From: a virus
Virus record (IMG/VR): IMGVR_UViG_3300045120_000222
Location: 1-38,400 of that record
Reading direction: 5' to 3' (one strand)
Length of the DNA: 38,400 nucleotides
Within the stretch, counting starts at the first letter, position 1; each line of letters begins with the position of its first letter. The translations under genes and the position numbers were made by a program. The notes beneath the pieces were generated by a model, which did not search any database, was not told the DNA's origin, and was given only the letters and a program-made list of their open reading frames with translations. This document shows, one piece after another, positions 6,778-13,095 of this stretch.

Positions 6778-7472
6778 GCGACCCCTTCCCGCTGCATGAA
6801 CGCCTTGAGCGTGTGCTCGAGATCGTCCTCGGGGATGTCGCTGATGTGGCCCTCGGTCCAGCTCGCCTTCATCGTCGTGTTGACGGCGTTCAGTGCTTTG
6901 CGCTTCGTACCGGCGAACTGAACGAGTTGGTTCCAAAGAGCATCACGGCGTGATGTCGGGAGGTTCGGGTCGCCACCTTCCCCCGAGAGACGTCCCTCAC
7001 CCCCCGACGTGCCTGCAGCGTTAGGGGCCGCAGACGATGAGGGGGCCGCGTCGGTATTGGCACCCGGGAGGGTAAGAGGTTCCGACGCGGCCCCCGTATC
7101 AGAGACCGGGACCGCCCGCTCAGACCTCCCCGGCTCTGACGCCTTGCGCATCTCTTCTCGGCTCGGTCGTTTGCCCTTCGGTGCGTATCCGAGGTTCGCG
7201 AGGGCTCGACCGATCGCGGATGTCTCGCAGTTCTCGAGCGCTGATGTGGAGTTGACGCCGCGGTCCGTCACAGCCTCTTGGGCATAGCCGGTAGCGGTCG
7301 CAGAGACGTTGGAGGGAAAGTAGATGTTCTCGATCCACACGGACGCTTTGACGATGTATCCGTCGCTGCCGATGTGAACGAGCTCGGTGCCGATGCGCCC
7401 GGCCGGATGATCCGCCCAGAACTTCGCGAGGCGATCCTCGACGGGTTCGTAATTGCTCAGGTCGAACGGCAT
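6774..7472 (-). CDS. Putative phage recombination / ssDNA-annealing-like protein
   Basis: The 232-aa protein starts at ATG 7472 (ATGA overlap). The N-terminal domain (residues 1-100) has the conserved phrase SALENCETSAIGRALANLGY (residues 77-96), a hallmark of a phage early-protein family found in recombination/replication blocks and often linked to single-strand annealing. Residues 105-175 are a disordered Ser/Ala/Pro/Gly linker. The C-terminal domain (RRDALWNQLVQFAGTKRKALNAV to LKAFMQREG) is helical and may be a partner-binding module. No exonuclease gene is next to it. Assignment to a specific annealase family is uncertain. Confidence 0.5.
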   Translation of the reverse strand: MPFDLSNYEPVEDRLAKFWADHPAGRIGTELVHIGSDGYIVKASVWIENIYFPSNVSATATGYAQEAVTDRGVNSTSALENCETSAIGRALANLGYAPKGKRPSREEMRKASEPGRSERAVPVSDTGAASEPLTLPGANTDAAPSSSAAPNAAGTSGGEGRLSGEGGDPNLPTSRRDALWNQLVQFAGTKRKALNAVNTTMKASWTEGHISDIPEDDLEHTLKAFMQREGVA

Positions 7473-7663
7473 CAGTCGATCACCGGAGTCCTGAGATCCC
7501 GCCACCGGAAGGTCCGCTTCTTCCCCGCCGGATGACGGTCCATCGCCTCTGCCACGGGCGTGGTTCGGGCGATGTTCGCCTTGCGGCAGGCTTCACAGAT
7601 CGTCAGGGTGCGACCTCCGACCCGCGCCGGCGGGGCATCATGTCCACAGCGGAGGACGATCAC
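7472..7663 (-). CDS. Small Cys-containing protein, 63 aa
   Basis: The start is GTG 7663 in a GTGA overlap; the stop overlaps the next ATG (ATGA). The Cys/His residues (C6-G-H8, C23-E-A-C26) could form a single zinc site. The C-terminal half is basic (KKRTFRWRDLR). I recognise no family. Position suggests a nucleic-acid-binding accessory for the adjacent recombination-like protein. Confidence 0.6.
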   Translation of the reverse strand: MIVLRCGHDAPPARVGGRTLTICEACRKANIARTTPVAEAMDRHPAGKKRTFRWRDLRTPVID

Positions 7664-8037
7664 TCGTCCACCACCAAGGCAGCAGAACCGCAGACGGTGC
7701 AGATCTCGAACCGCTGCCAGACATGGAACGGCTCATCACAGATCGGACCGAGGATGCCCCCCTCGGCGTCTTGGTCGTAAAGCTCGGAAGGCGGGAGCGA
7801 AGTGATTTCGGCTGGGTCCAGCGTCGTCTCGCCTGCAGGTCCTGTATAGCCCGGGTCAGCCTGCGCATGCGCTCCGCTTAGACGAGTCCCCCCGCCTTCC
7901 GAGTCCTGGTCATAGAGCTCATGGGTCTCTAAGACTTCATCGACGTGAGCCGCTATGGCGTGCTCTCGGGCGAGTTCCTGAAGCTCCCGAGCCACGGTCT
8001 CATGGTCGATCTTGCGGATGAGCTTGAGTTCGTTCAT
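7660..8037 (-). CDS. Hypothetical protein with duplicated ELYDQD-EGG motif, 125 aa
   Basis: ATG 8037 is in an ATGA overlap. Residues 1-40 form a helical N-terminus. Then a motif occurs twice: ELYDQDSEGG near residue 41 and ELYDQDAEGG near residue 85, separated by a Gly/Ala/Pro-rich linker. The C-terminus ends with ICTVCGSAALVVDE, a CxxCG knuckle. The repeats are acidic and could bind metal or a protein partner. No family recognised. Confidence 0.6.
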   Translation of the reverse strand: MNELKLIRKIDHETVARELQELAREHAIAAHVDEVLETHELYDQDSEGGGTRLSGAHAQADPGYTGPAGETTLDPAEITSLPPSELYDQDAEGGILGPICDEPFHVWQRFEICTVCGSAALVVDE

Positions 8038-8465
8038 GCCGAGACCATCCGCGCATCGAGATAGCGCTCGGCCTTGGAGCCCCAGATGGCTCCTGGGATC
8101 TCCTCGCCGTTCGTCATCACGAGGACGTTCCCCGACGTGAGGACGGACGCTGCGACGAGCGGCTCCGAAAGACGGACCGGCGCTCGGGGATCGCTCGGTC
8201 GCGTGGTCAGGAACTCTTGGAACCGCTCACGACTCAGGAGGTAGAAGCCCTCAGGACCCGAAGCGATGCCCTTGCGGACCCTGTACCACCAACCGTCCTG
8301 ATCGGTGTCCGGGGTGTTCAAGAGCAGAGCGCCGGCGCAGGGCCGCTCACCCTCGAACGCTACGAACAGCTCCCCGTTCTCGAGGATCGCCACATGACGT
8401 ACACCCGGCTCGTTGAAGACGGCCTCCGGGTCGGTGCCTGGATCCGCGATCACGTACCCGTCCAT
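8034..8465 (-). CDS. Hypothetical protein, 143 aa
   Basis: The start is ATG 8465, preceded by an SD-like AGGAAGAG; it lies 1 nt after the upstream stop. The sequence looks like a compact alpha/beta protein with strands HVAILENGELFVAFEG and SVLTSGNVLVMTNGEEI and a central WWYRVRKG. No transmembrane segment or Cys cluster. No family recognised. The 4-nt overlap with the next gene supports the reading. Confidence 0.6.
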   Translation of the reverse strand: MDGYVIADPGTDPEAVFNEPGVRHVAILENGELFVAFEGERPCAGALLLNTPDTDQDGWWYRVRKGIASGPEGFYLLSRERFQEFLTTRPSDPRAPVRLSEPLVAASVLTSGNVLVMTNGEEIPGAIWGSKAERYLDARMVSA

Positions 8466-8466
8466 C

Positions 8467-8703
8467 TCAGTCTCTCTTCCTCGGGGTCCAGAACTGAACC
8501 CCGCACCAACGGCAGAACCGGTCACCTAGATGCACGACGGCCTGACAGTCGGAGCACTCGAACCAGGCTCGGAAGACCTCTCCCACGGCGTTCAGCCGCT
8601 TCTGGGGGATGACTCTGGCGAAGCCCGTACGGACCGCCATACCGTTCCGCGCCTCCGGGGGCATACTTGCCCGGGTGAGCGTTCCTGGGGCTTCCTGTGC
8701 CAT
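8467..8703 (-). CDS. Zinc-ribbon protein, 78 aa
   Basis: ATG 8703 shares its A with the surface protein stop (TGATG). The C-terminal third is a clear zinc ribbon: FECSDCQAVVHLGDRFCRWCG, two CxxC pairs 13 residues apart. The N-terminus is basic and probably disordered (TLTRASMPPEARNGMAVR). Such ribbons in phage early operons bind nucleic acid or RNA polymerase, but the target is unknown. Confidence 0.65.
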   Translation of the reverse strand: MAQEAPGTLTRASMPPEARNGMAVRTGFARVIPQKRLNAVGEVFRAWFECSDCQAVVHLGDRFCRWCGVQFWTPRKRD

Positions 8704-9311
8704 CAGACGGCCTTCCTGGTGACCACCCGGAGCACCAGGGCCACGCCACCGAGCATCAGGAGGATCCCCATCGCGATCAGCGGGGCCGTGAACGACCCAC
8801 CCGTGAAGGCGGTAGGCGAAGGCCCGCCACCGGGGTGAGTGCCCAGGACACTGGCAGAGGGGCTCGTGGTCTTGGTTCCTGAGGTCGGCGGAATCACGCT
8901 GGTCGTCTGGGATTCAGAGGGTGACTCACTCGGGCTCTCGCTCGGGCTCTCGCTCGGAGAAGGACTCTCCGAAGGCGAAGGGCTGGTATCGGTGCAGTGG
9001 GAGAGCTGTAGGTGGTCCCGCTCGTCGCCCTCGCCCGTGTAGGTGACGTAGGCGGTGGTGTTCTCAGCCAGGGCACCGGAGGAATCCGCGGACCACGATC
9101 CGTTGCCGTTCTGGGTCATCACGTAATCGGTCCCGTTCACGGTGAGAACCGCGGAGTCGATCCCGAAGGCGGGCGCGAGGACCCAATGGCCCCCGGTCTC
9201 ACACGGCAGGTTGTCGGAACCGTTCCCGGTCCATTCGATGACTCCGCCGCTCGCGTGCGCCGCGGTCGCGGTCATCAAGGCGATGCCGATCCCCAGCAGG
9301 AGTGCTTTCAC
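8703..9311 (-). CDS. Exported cell-surface protein with Ser/Pro/Glu stalk and C-terminal membrane anchor
   Basis: The 202-aa protein has a GTG start at 9311. Residues 1-20 are a signal peptide (LLLGIGIALMTATAAHA). Residues 21-106 form a small exported domain with two Cys (C37, C106) likely joined by a disulphide. Residues 110-134 are a low-complexity stalk of SPSE repeats, encoded by tandem 12-bp repeats. The end has PTAFTGGS, then a 20-residue hydrophobic helix (175-196) and RVVTRKAV. This resembles the sortase-anchored layout of actinobacterial surface proteins, although the LPxTG motif is not canonical. It lies third in the operon starting with the HTH gene. Superinfection exclusion or early modification of the host surface is a plausible inference. 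Confidence 0.75.
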   Translation of the reverse strand: MKALLLGIGIALMTATAAHASGGVIEWTGNGSDNLPCETGGHWVLAPAFGIDSAVLTVNGTDYVMTQNGNGSWSADSSGALAENTTAYVTYTGEGDERDHLQLSHCTDTSPSPSESPSPSESPSESPSESPSESQTTSVIPPTSGTKTTSPSASVLGTHPGGGPSPTAFTGGSFTAPLIAMGILLMLGGVALVLRVVTRKAV

Positions 9312-9315
9312 GGTC

Positions 9316-9393
9316 CTATCCCTTCGCTCGGTACGTGCGGATGAACAGGAACGCGATAGCGATCCCTGCGAGAACGAACAGGTCGAAGATCAT
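9316..9393 (-). CDS. 25-aa single-span membrane peptide
   Basis: ATG 9393 forms an ATGA overlap with the HTH regulator stop; it ends at TAG 9316, 4 nt before the GTG of the surface protein. Residues 2-18 are a hydrophobic helix (IFDLFVLAGIAIAFLFI), followed by a basic RTYRAKG tail that predicts a cytoplasmic C-terminus. It may be a small regulator or chaperone for the surface protein, or a coupling leader. Support is the overlap and composition. Confidence 0.5.
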   Translation of the reverse strand: MIFDLFVLAGIAIAFLFIRTYRAKG

Positions 9394-9584
9394 GCGGAGG
9401 CCTCCTCGTCGAACAGATCGCCCACGGTCACGTCGAGCGCTTTAGCGATCGCGACGAGGGTCGAGGCGTTCACACCGAGACCGACCTCGGCGCGGTAGAT
9501 CGTCTTCTCCGTCAGGTCTGCCCGAGCCGCGAGCTTCTGGCGAGACAGGCCCTGGGCCTTCCGGATCTCCTTGAGTCGAAGCAC
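9390..9584 (-). CDS. HTH (XRE/Cro-CI) regulator, first gene of the minus-strand early operon
   Basis: The 64-aa protein is almost a bare helix-turn-helix: LKEIRKAQGLSRQKLAARADLT, then EKTIYRAEVGLGVNASTLVAIAKALDVTVGDLF. The start is taken as GTG 9584 because a good promoter (TTGACC, 17 bp, TAGAGT) ends 7 nt before it, implying a leaderless mRNA. The alternative start at 9620 would lie inside that promoter. Operator-like ACCCGG repeats overlap the promoter, so it is probably autoregulated. As first gene of the early operon it could be Cro-like; it could also be the immunity repressor. Confidence 0.85.
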   Translation of the reverse strand: MLRLKEIRKAQGLSRQKLAARADLTEKTIYRAEVGLGVNASTLVAIAKALDVTVGDLFDEEASA

Positions 9585-9591
9585 GGGGGGG

Positions 9592-9620
9592 ACTCTACCC
9601 GGTGGTGATGACCCGGTCAA
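9592..9620 (-). promoter_or_regulatory. Early promoter, leaderless type
   Basis: On the minus strand: -35 TTGACC (9620-9615), 17-bp spacer, -10 TAGAGT (9597-9592), then seven C residues and GTG at 9584. Matches to the sigma-70 consensus are 5/6 and 4/6. The start site would coincide with the GTG, so no leader or SD is needed. Confidence 0.65.
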
Positions 9621-9632
9621 GAGTACCCGGGT
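9597..9632. promoter_or_regulatory. Operator-like array: ACCCGG repeats at 14-bp spacing
   Basis: ACCCGG occurs at 9597, 9611 and 9625, each exactly 14 bp apart; a related ACCCGA is at 9674. The third copy lies in the perfect palindrome GTACCCGGGTAC (9623-9634). The first copy overlaps the -10 and the second abuts the -35 of the minus-strand promoter. These are probable binding sites for one or both flanking HTH proteins. Confidence 0.6.
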
Positions 9633-9688
9633 ACGCTATCCGACGTATCTTTTCCTCGGCCGGATGGGGGACTACCCGAATGGGGGAC

Positions 9689-9717
9689 GGGACAGGTCAC
9701 GAATGTCCGGTCATACT
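9689..9717 (+). promoter_or_regulatory. Divergent promoter for the plus-strand HTH gene, leaderless type
   Basis: Weak -35 GGGACA (9689-9694), 17-bp spacer, -10 CATACT (9712-9717), then 7 nt and ATG 9725. The geometry mirrors the divergent early promoter. An inverted repeat GGACA/TGTCC overlaps the -35 region. Confidence 0.5.
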
Positions 9718-9724
9718 CGCCCCC

Positions 9725-9988
9725 ATGTCTGAGGACAGAAACTCAGCGGGTGCTCCGCCGCTGAGGCTGGAAGTGTGGATCAAGATGCAGCGGCGCAGGC
9801 TCGGCTATTCGCAGGCCAAGCTGGCGCGCCTGCTCGAGACCGATGAGAAGAACGTCCGCAATTGGGAGAAGGGTCGGAACCATCCGAGCCTGCCTCTGTT
9901 GCTGCGGCTCCATGTGCTCTTCGGGGTTCCTCTTCCGTATTCGTTGGACGATTCACCCACGCGGGTGAGGTTGAAGGGCGTCGCGTAA
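9725..9988 (+). CDS. HTH (XRE) regulator next to the integrase
   Basis: An 87-aa DNA-binding protein. HTH signature at residues 16-60: EVWIKMQRRRLGYSQAKLAR, LLETDEKNVRNWEKGRNHPS, typical of XRE repressors with the W-E-x-G recognition-helix end. The C-terminus (LHVLFGVPLPYSLDD) is short, with no protease or dimerisation domain. ATG 9725 was chosen over an earlier in-frame start (9602) because that would begin inside the opposite promoter; a -10 hexamer ends 7 nt upstream. It is on the strand of the integrase, so it is a candidate lysogeny repressor. Confidence 0.82.
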   Translation: MSEDRNSAGAPPLRLEVWIKMQRRRLGYSQAKLARLLETDEKNVRNWEKGRNHPSLPLLLRLHVLFGVPLPYSLDDSPTRVRLKGVA

Positions 9989-10076
9989 CGCCTTTGGTCC
10001 TAACCGTTCTGCGCTACAGAGAAATAACCGCGGGGGGGACTGTTCCACGTCTGGCAAACGGCCGACGCTCCATAGT
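9989..10076. other. 88-bp gap between HTH gene and integrase
   Basis: No ORF, tRNA-like structure or strong promoter was found. A G-run (CGCGGGGGGG) and a short AT-rich patch are present. It could hold att or arm sites, but nothing specific supports this. Confidence 0.3.
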
Positions 10077-10937
10077 GTGCATCTCCCCGTTCCAGATGCC
10101 GACGACTTCCCGGCGATATTCGCCGCGTTCGCAGCATTCATGATCGCAAGCGGTTTGGCAGAAACGACCTGCCATAAGTACCGATACGAGCTCATGTGCT
10201 TCGTTGCCGATTTCGCCTGGCTGAACGAGATCGACCCGGTTCACATCACCGAGCAGGAGTTGACCCGCTACATCATCGGCCTCCCTGCTCAGGGGAAGAA
10301 ACGGGGAGATGCGACCCGAGCCCTCAAGGCGTTCTATCGCTGGTGCGACGGCCGCTATCGAACAGATGATCCTGCGGCGGAGATGAGGATCCCCCGAGAT
10401 AAGGCTCCGCCGGCCCCGGAGCTCTCGGATGAAGCCTGCCAGCGGTTGCTCGCCGCGGCCTTCCGGCAGGAACCCAGAAGAGGATGGGCCATGATGCTCG
10501 CACTCGCGACCGGTGCGCGGGTCTCTTCCCTGACCGCGGTCCGACGCGAGGACGTGCATCTCGATGATGCCCAAGGCCCCTGGTTATGGTTCCGCGAAGC
10601 GAAAGGCTCGAAGCCCTACGCCGTCCCGCTGAACGTCCGGGGAAGGACCGCTGCACGGCATCTGCTCGACGGCGGTCTCGACCCGATCATCGGGGTGGGT
10701 CCCGCGAGGTTCCGGCAGTGGGTCCACGCCGCCGAGCAATCCGCCCACCTCGACCGGATCTGGCCCCACCTCCTGCGGCATACGTTCGCCTCGAAGGTGG
10801 CGCGATCAGGCGATGTCGAGGCCTGGCGGAGATTGATGAACCATTCTGATCTGAGCCAGTGGCCTCGATATGTGAGGGCATCGGATGAACGCCTACGAGC
10901 AGCGATAGAAACGGGAGACCGCCCCCAGGTCCGGTAG
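10077..10937 (+). CDS. int: Tyrosine recombinase / phage integrase
   Basis: A 286-aa tyrosine recombinase with a GTG start. Residues 10-105 form the SAM-like core-binding domain (ETTCHKYRYELMCFVADF). The catalytic domain carries R148 (TGARVSSLTAV), K176/K179 (REAKGSKPY), H231-x-x-R234 (HLLRHTFAS), H256 (MNHSDLS) and the nucleophile Y265 (QWPRYV). All active-site residues are present. It lacks a long N-terminal arm-binding domain, so it may be of a simple type. It follows the HTH gene on the same strand after an 88-bp gap. Start choice is uncertain: ATG at 10140 is possible but would trim the core-binding domain. No attP core could be identified. Confidence 0.93.
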   Translation: MHLPVPDADDFPAIFAAFAAFMIASGLAETTCHKYRYELMCFVADFAWLNEIDPVHITEQELTRYIIGLPAQGKKRGDATRALKAFYRWCDGRYRTDDPAAEMRIPRDKAPPAPELSDEACQRLLAAAFRQEPRRGWAMMLALATGARVSSLTAVRREDVHLDDAQGPWLWFREAKGSKPYAVPLNVRGRTAARHLLDGGLDPIIGVGPARFRQWVHAAEQSAHLDRIWPHLLRHTFASKVARSGDVEAWRRLMNHSDLSQWPRYVRASDERLRAAIETGDRPQVR

Positions 10938-10969
10938 GGCGGTCTCCCAAAGGCTCCTCGCGAGAGGAG
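10913..10969. terminator. Two stem-loops between the convergent integrase and 93-aa genes
   Basis: The first is a perfect 12-bp inverted repeat GGGAGACCGCCC / GGGCGGTCTCCC (10913-10924, 10937-10948) with a 12-nt loop that holds the integrase stop. The second is CTCCTC-GCGA-GAGGAG (10954-10969). There is no U-tract, so they may act as bidirectional barriers rather than classic rho-independent terminators. Confidence 0.55.
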
Positions 10970-10977
10970 AGGATAGC

Positions 10978-11259
10978 CTAAACGCTTGTCCTAAGCGTTG
11001 CAACCGGATTGACCGCGGCCCGGTCCAGCACGATCCGCTCCACGATGGATGCGTTCCAGACATGGGTCACGGCTCGGGACCAACCGTGGGAGATCCGCTC
11101 CGAAGCAACCGAGGTGACATCGGCGAACTGCGATGGCATCTCCCAGCCCACGACCACCGCCACGCAGGGCTCGTCGGAATCCCCCGCGTTCACGTCGAAC
11201 CATGCATCCCGGTAGGTGATCTGCACCAATGGTCCGTGTTCGTCCACCTGCTCACCCAC
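10978..11259 (-). CDS. Hypothetical protein, 93 aa, last gene of the late operon
   Basis: The start is GTG 11259, overlapping the CAP gene stop by 8 nt; the longer ORF from 11430 would lie almost wholly inside that gene. The protein shows strands PLVQITYRDAWFDVNAG and CVAVVVGWEMP, then helix/strand VTSVASERISHGW and IVERIVLDRAAV. No signal peptide or known motif. Function unknown. Confidence 0.55.
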   Translation of the reverse strand: MGEQVDEHGPLVQITYRDAWFDVNAGDSDEPCVAVVVGWEMPSQFADVTSVASERISHGWSRAVTHVWNASIVERIVLDRAAVNPVATLRTSV

Positions 11260-11656
11260 AGAAGATCTCCGTCGCCCAGAGATCGTGAGCCTGATCTCGC
11301 ATGGTTCCCACGCCGAGACGATGGAACTGCGGGTCCAAGATGTTGATCCGGTGCGACGGTGAAGCCATCCATGCTTCGTGCATGGCCTTGATCGTGTTCG
11401 AGACGCCGACGTTCGCGCCCTGGTAGGCACAGTAGAGCTTCTCGGGGTCCGCGAGATGGTGGAACTTCGCGAGGTGGATCGACCAGGATCGCGCTACGCG
11501 GTGGAGGTTCTTCGCCCAGCGGACCTTCCCGATGCTGCGGATCACCCGTTCGTGGTTCGTGAGATTGAACAGGCCCCGCTCCGCTCGAGTAGGGGTAGCC
11601 CAGACGTTCGCGGTGAGGAGCAGGGTCAGGAACACGACCAGCACCCCATGGCGCAT
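11252..11656 (-). CDS. Secreted CAP-domain (SCP-like) protein
   Basis: A 134-aa protein with an N-terminal signal peptide (residues 1-22, LVVFLTLLLTANVWA). The mature part fits a compact CAP/SCP fold: FNLTNHERVIRSIGKVRW, LHRVARSWSIHLAKFHHL, YQGANVGVS (normally GEN-V/I), then HEAWMASPSHRINIL and RLGVG, ending with WATEIFCG. Two Cys (C76, C133) may pair. Bacterial CAP proteins are exported and of mostly unknown activity. A CAP domain in a phage lysis region is uncommon; the Ala in place of the Glu of the GEN motif suggests altered chemistry. Confidence 0.8.
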   Translation of the reverse strand: MRHGVLVVFLTLLLTANVWATPTRAERGLFNLTNHERVIRSIGKVRWAKNLHRVARSWSIHLAKFHHLADPEKLYCAYQGANVGVSNTIKAMHEAWMASPSHRINILDPQFHRLGVGTMRDQAHDLWATEIFCG

Positions 11657-11657
11657 C

Positions 11658-11819
11658 TCACTCCGTTTTGCGTCCCATCGCTGGGAGAACGACGTTCAGC
11701 GTGTTGAACGAGATCGCCGCGACGAACCACACGAGCGAGTCGAACAGGATCGGCTTGTCTGTGAAGCCGGAGACGAAGCCCAAGATGATGCAGATGAGCG
11801 CTGCTAGGAAGGTAACCAT
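11658..11819 (-). CDS. Two-span membrane protein, 53 aa
   Basis: The ORF starts at ATG 11819 after a GA-rich SD (GAGGGGGA) and ends 1 nt before the CAP ATG. Hydrophobic segments span residues 3-19 (TFLAALICIILGFVSGF) and 30-46 (VWFVAAISFNTLNVVLP), with a short DKP turn between. The size and hairpin topology fit a small holin or pinholin, but other membrane roles are possible. Confidence 0.6.
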   Translation of the reverse strand: MVTFLAALICIILGFVSGFTDKPILFDSLVWFVAAISFNTLNVVLPAMGRKTE

Positions 11820-11833
11820 GTTGGAATCGTCCC

Positions 11834-11849
11834 CCTCAGGTCAAAGGCT
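11834..11849 (-). repeat. Lysis-region repeated element, copy D
   Basis: Plus-strand CCTCAGGTCAAAGGCT, matching the copies at 14686-14700 and 15319-15333 except for one extra A and one or two substitutions. It overlaps the end of the DUF1996 gene and lies just upstream of the 53-aa membrane gene. Confidence 0.5.
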
Positions 11850-12578
11850 CGGGTTCGTCCCACACGCCTTGCCTGGTATCACGCACTGATCGAGGAACCG
11901 TTGGAACACGTCCCGATCCCAGGCCCAGAAGTAGTCCCCGTGCATAGTGGTCGGACCCAACGCCCCATCCACACCGTTCACTGGACCACCAAGCGTGATG
12001 TTCCCGATGGGACCCGTTCCGATGGCGAGCCGGATATACGCCTGAACCGTGGGGAAGCATCCCGCACCGGGAAGGTCCCGAGCAGCACGCCAGAATAGGG
12101 TCACGACGAGATAGCCGCTCGAGCTCGATGCCGGCGGTGTCAGCGAGAATGCCCCGCCGCCGATCGTGTTCCGGTAGCCGTACTCGTGGGTCACGCCCGC
12201 CGTGTTGTCGGGTGGGACCTGCTCGGTGCAAGAGATGGGCTTGTAGTAGGCAAGGATGTGCTTCGACGTGGCGGGCTGAACGAGGACGCCGTCTTCGTAG
12301 ACGCATGGGATCCAGATCGCCGAGTGGTTGCTAGGTTCAATCCAGGTCGTTGGCTTCAACCTAAGGTCCGCGGAAGTTTCATTGGTCTCCACCCCCACCG
12401 CGCCGTAGAAGCAATGCTCATGGGCACTCGGAACACCGGGCGAGACGATCGGGTCGATGTGTCCGCGTTGACCGGTTGACTGGGCCGTGAAGATGGCCGC
12501 CGGCGCAGCCACGGCAGATGGAGCCGCCACGATCCCGACGAGGACAGCGGCGAACAGCGCGAGAAGCAGACGTTTCAT
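11841..12578 (-). CDS. Secreted DUF1996-family protein
   Basis: A 245-aa protein starting at ATG 12578 (ATGA overlap with the transglycosylase; SD GGGAGGTG). Signal peptide residues 1-25 (LLLALFAAVLVGIVAAPSAVA). The mature N-terminus has the family signature H-I-D-P-I-V-S-P-G, then S-A-H-E-H-C-F-Y-G, followed by SADLRLKPTTWIEPSNHSAIW. DUF1996 proteins are exported and found in fungi and Actinobacteria; their activity is unknown. The clustered His residues suggest a metal or carbohydrate site. Coupling to a transglycosylase hints at action on the cell envelope. Its presence in a phage lysis cassette is notable. Confidence 0.8.
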   Translation of the reverse strand: MKRLLLALFAAVLVGIVAAPSAVAAPAAIFTAQSTGQRGHIDPIVSPGVPSAHEHCFYGAVGVETNETSADLRLKPTTWIEPSNHSAIWIPCVYEDGVLVQPATSKHILAYYKPISCTEQVPPDNTAGVTHEYGYRNTIGGGAFSLTPPASSSSGYLVVTLFWRAARDLPGAGCFPTVQAYIRLAIGTGPIGNITLGGPVNGVDGALGPTTMHGDYFWAWDRDVFQRFLDQCVIPGKACGTNPSL

Positions 12579-13042
12579 GGAGCACCTCCCCAGGGTGCGA
12601 GACCGGATGCTTGGTACTTGATGTAGGCAAGTTCGGCGTTGACCATCGGACCGAGCGCGGCGATGCCGGGACACGGGTAGAGCTGCCACAGTCCACACGC
12701 GCCGGAAGACAGATTGATCGCGTGCGCGTTCCAATGAGACTCGCGATACGCGATCGCGACCATCGTCGGGATAACGGACTCAGGGAACCCGGCGGTGCGT
12801 GCATAACTACCGACCTGAGCTGCGGTCAGCCAGTAGATCCCGCCGCCTTGTGCTCCTGTCGGTAACGCGGCGGGAGCAGGTGAGGGCGCAGCGAGGATGC
12901 CGGTCTGCTGCTTGAGCGCATGACCGGGCTTCGGAGGGTTCGCGTGGTACCCGACTTCACCGACGAGGTGAGCGTCTGCGGCGCTTGCCCCGCCGAGTGT
13001 GATGAGGGCTGCCATGCACGCGGCCGCTAAGGCTCGTCTCAT
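12575..13042 (-). CDS. Exported lytic transglycosylase-like enzyme
   Basis: Called at ATG 13042 (155 aa), giving a clean signal peptide (residues 1-24, LAAACMAALITLGGASAADA). A Pro/Ala linker follows, then a compact SLT/lysozyme-like domain from residue 69: VGSYARTAGFPESVIPTMVA, IAYRESHWNAHAIN with catalytic Glu101, SSGACGLWQLYP, and NAELAYIKYQASGLAPWGG. The enzyme would cut the glycan strands of peptidoglycan. GTG 13069 is an alternative start with weak SD; a perfect hairpin sits just upstream of the ATG. With the M15 endolysin this gives two wall-cutting activities, one with its own export signal. Confidence 0.85.
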   Translation of the reverse strand: MRRALAAACMAALITLGGASAADAHLVGEVGYHANPPKPGHALKQQTGILAAPSPAPAALPTGAQGGGIYWLTAAQVGSYARTAGFPESVIPTMVAIAYRESHWNAHAINLSSGACGLWQLYPCPGIAALGPMVNAELAYIKYQASGLAPWGGAP

Positions 13043-13046
13043 GGGT

Positions 13047-13066
13047 GTGCCGACGAACGTCGGCAC
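13047..13066 (-). promoter_or_regulatory. Perfect hairpin 4 nt upstream of the transglycosylase ATG
   Basis: GTGCCGAC-GAAC-GTCGGCAC: 8-bp stem, 4-nt loop, located where an SD would be expected. If GTG 13069 is used it lies in the coding sequence instead. It could gate translation of the lysis enzyme. Confidence 0.5.
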
Positions 13067-13079
13067 CACCCACGCTCAA

Positions 13080-13095
13080 GGATGGGTCAAAGATT
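13080..13095 (-). repeat. Lysis-region repeated element, copy C (divergent)
   Basis: Plus-strand GGATGGGTCAAAGATT keeps the GGTCAA core but is the least similar copy. On the minus strand it reads TTGACC followed by TTGAGC, as in the copy upstream of 15304. Confidence 0.35.

Noticed and set aside
8900-8960. CRISPR-like short repeats
   Set aside because: These are tandem 12-bp codon repeats encoding the SPSE stalk of the surface protein, without spacers.
9316-9584. Toxin-antitoxin pair (HTH plus tiny hydrophobic peptide)
   Set aside because: The peptide could look like a type I/II toxin, but it is downstream of the HTH gene and leads into an exported protein; a regulator-exclusion operon explains it better.
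10938-10977. attP core beside the integrase
   Set aside because: Only inverted repeats were found; without the host attB or a tRNA-like match no core can be assigned.
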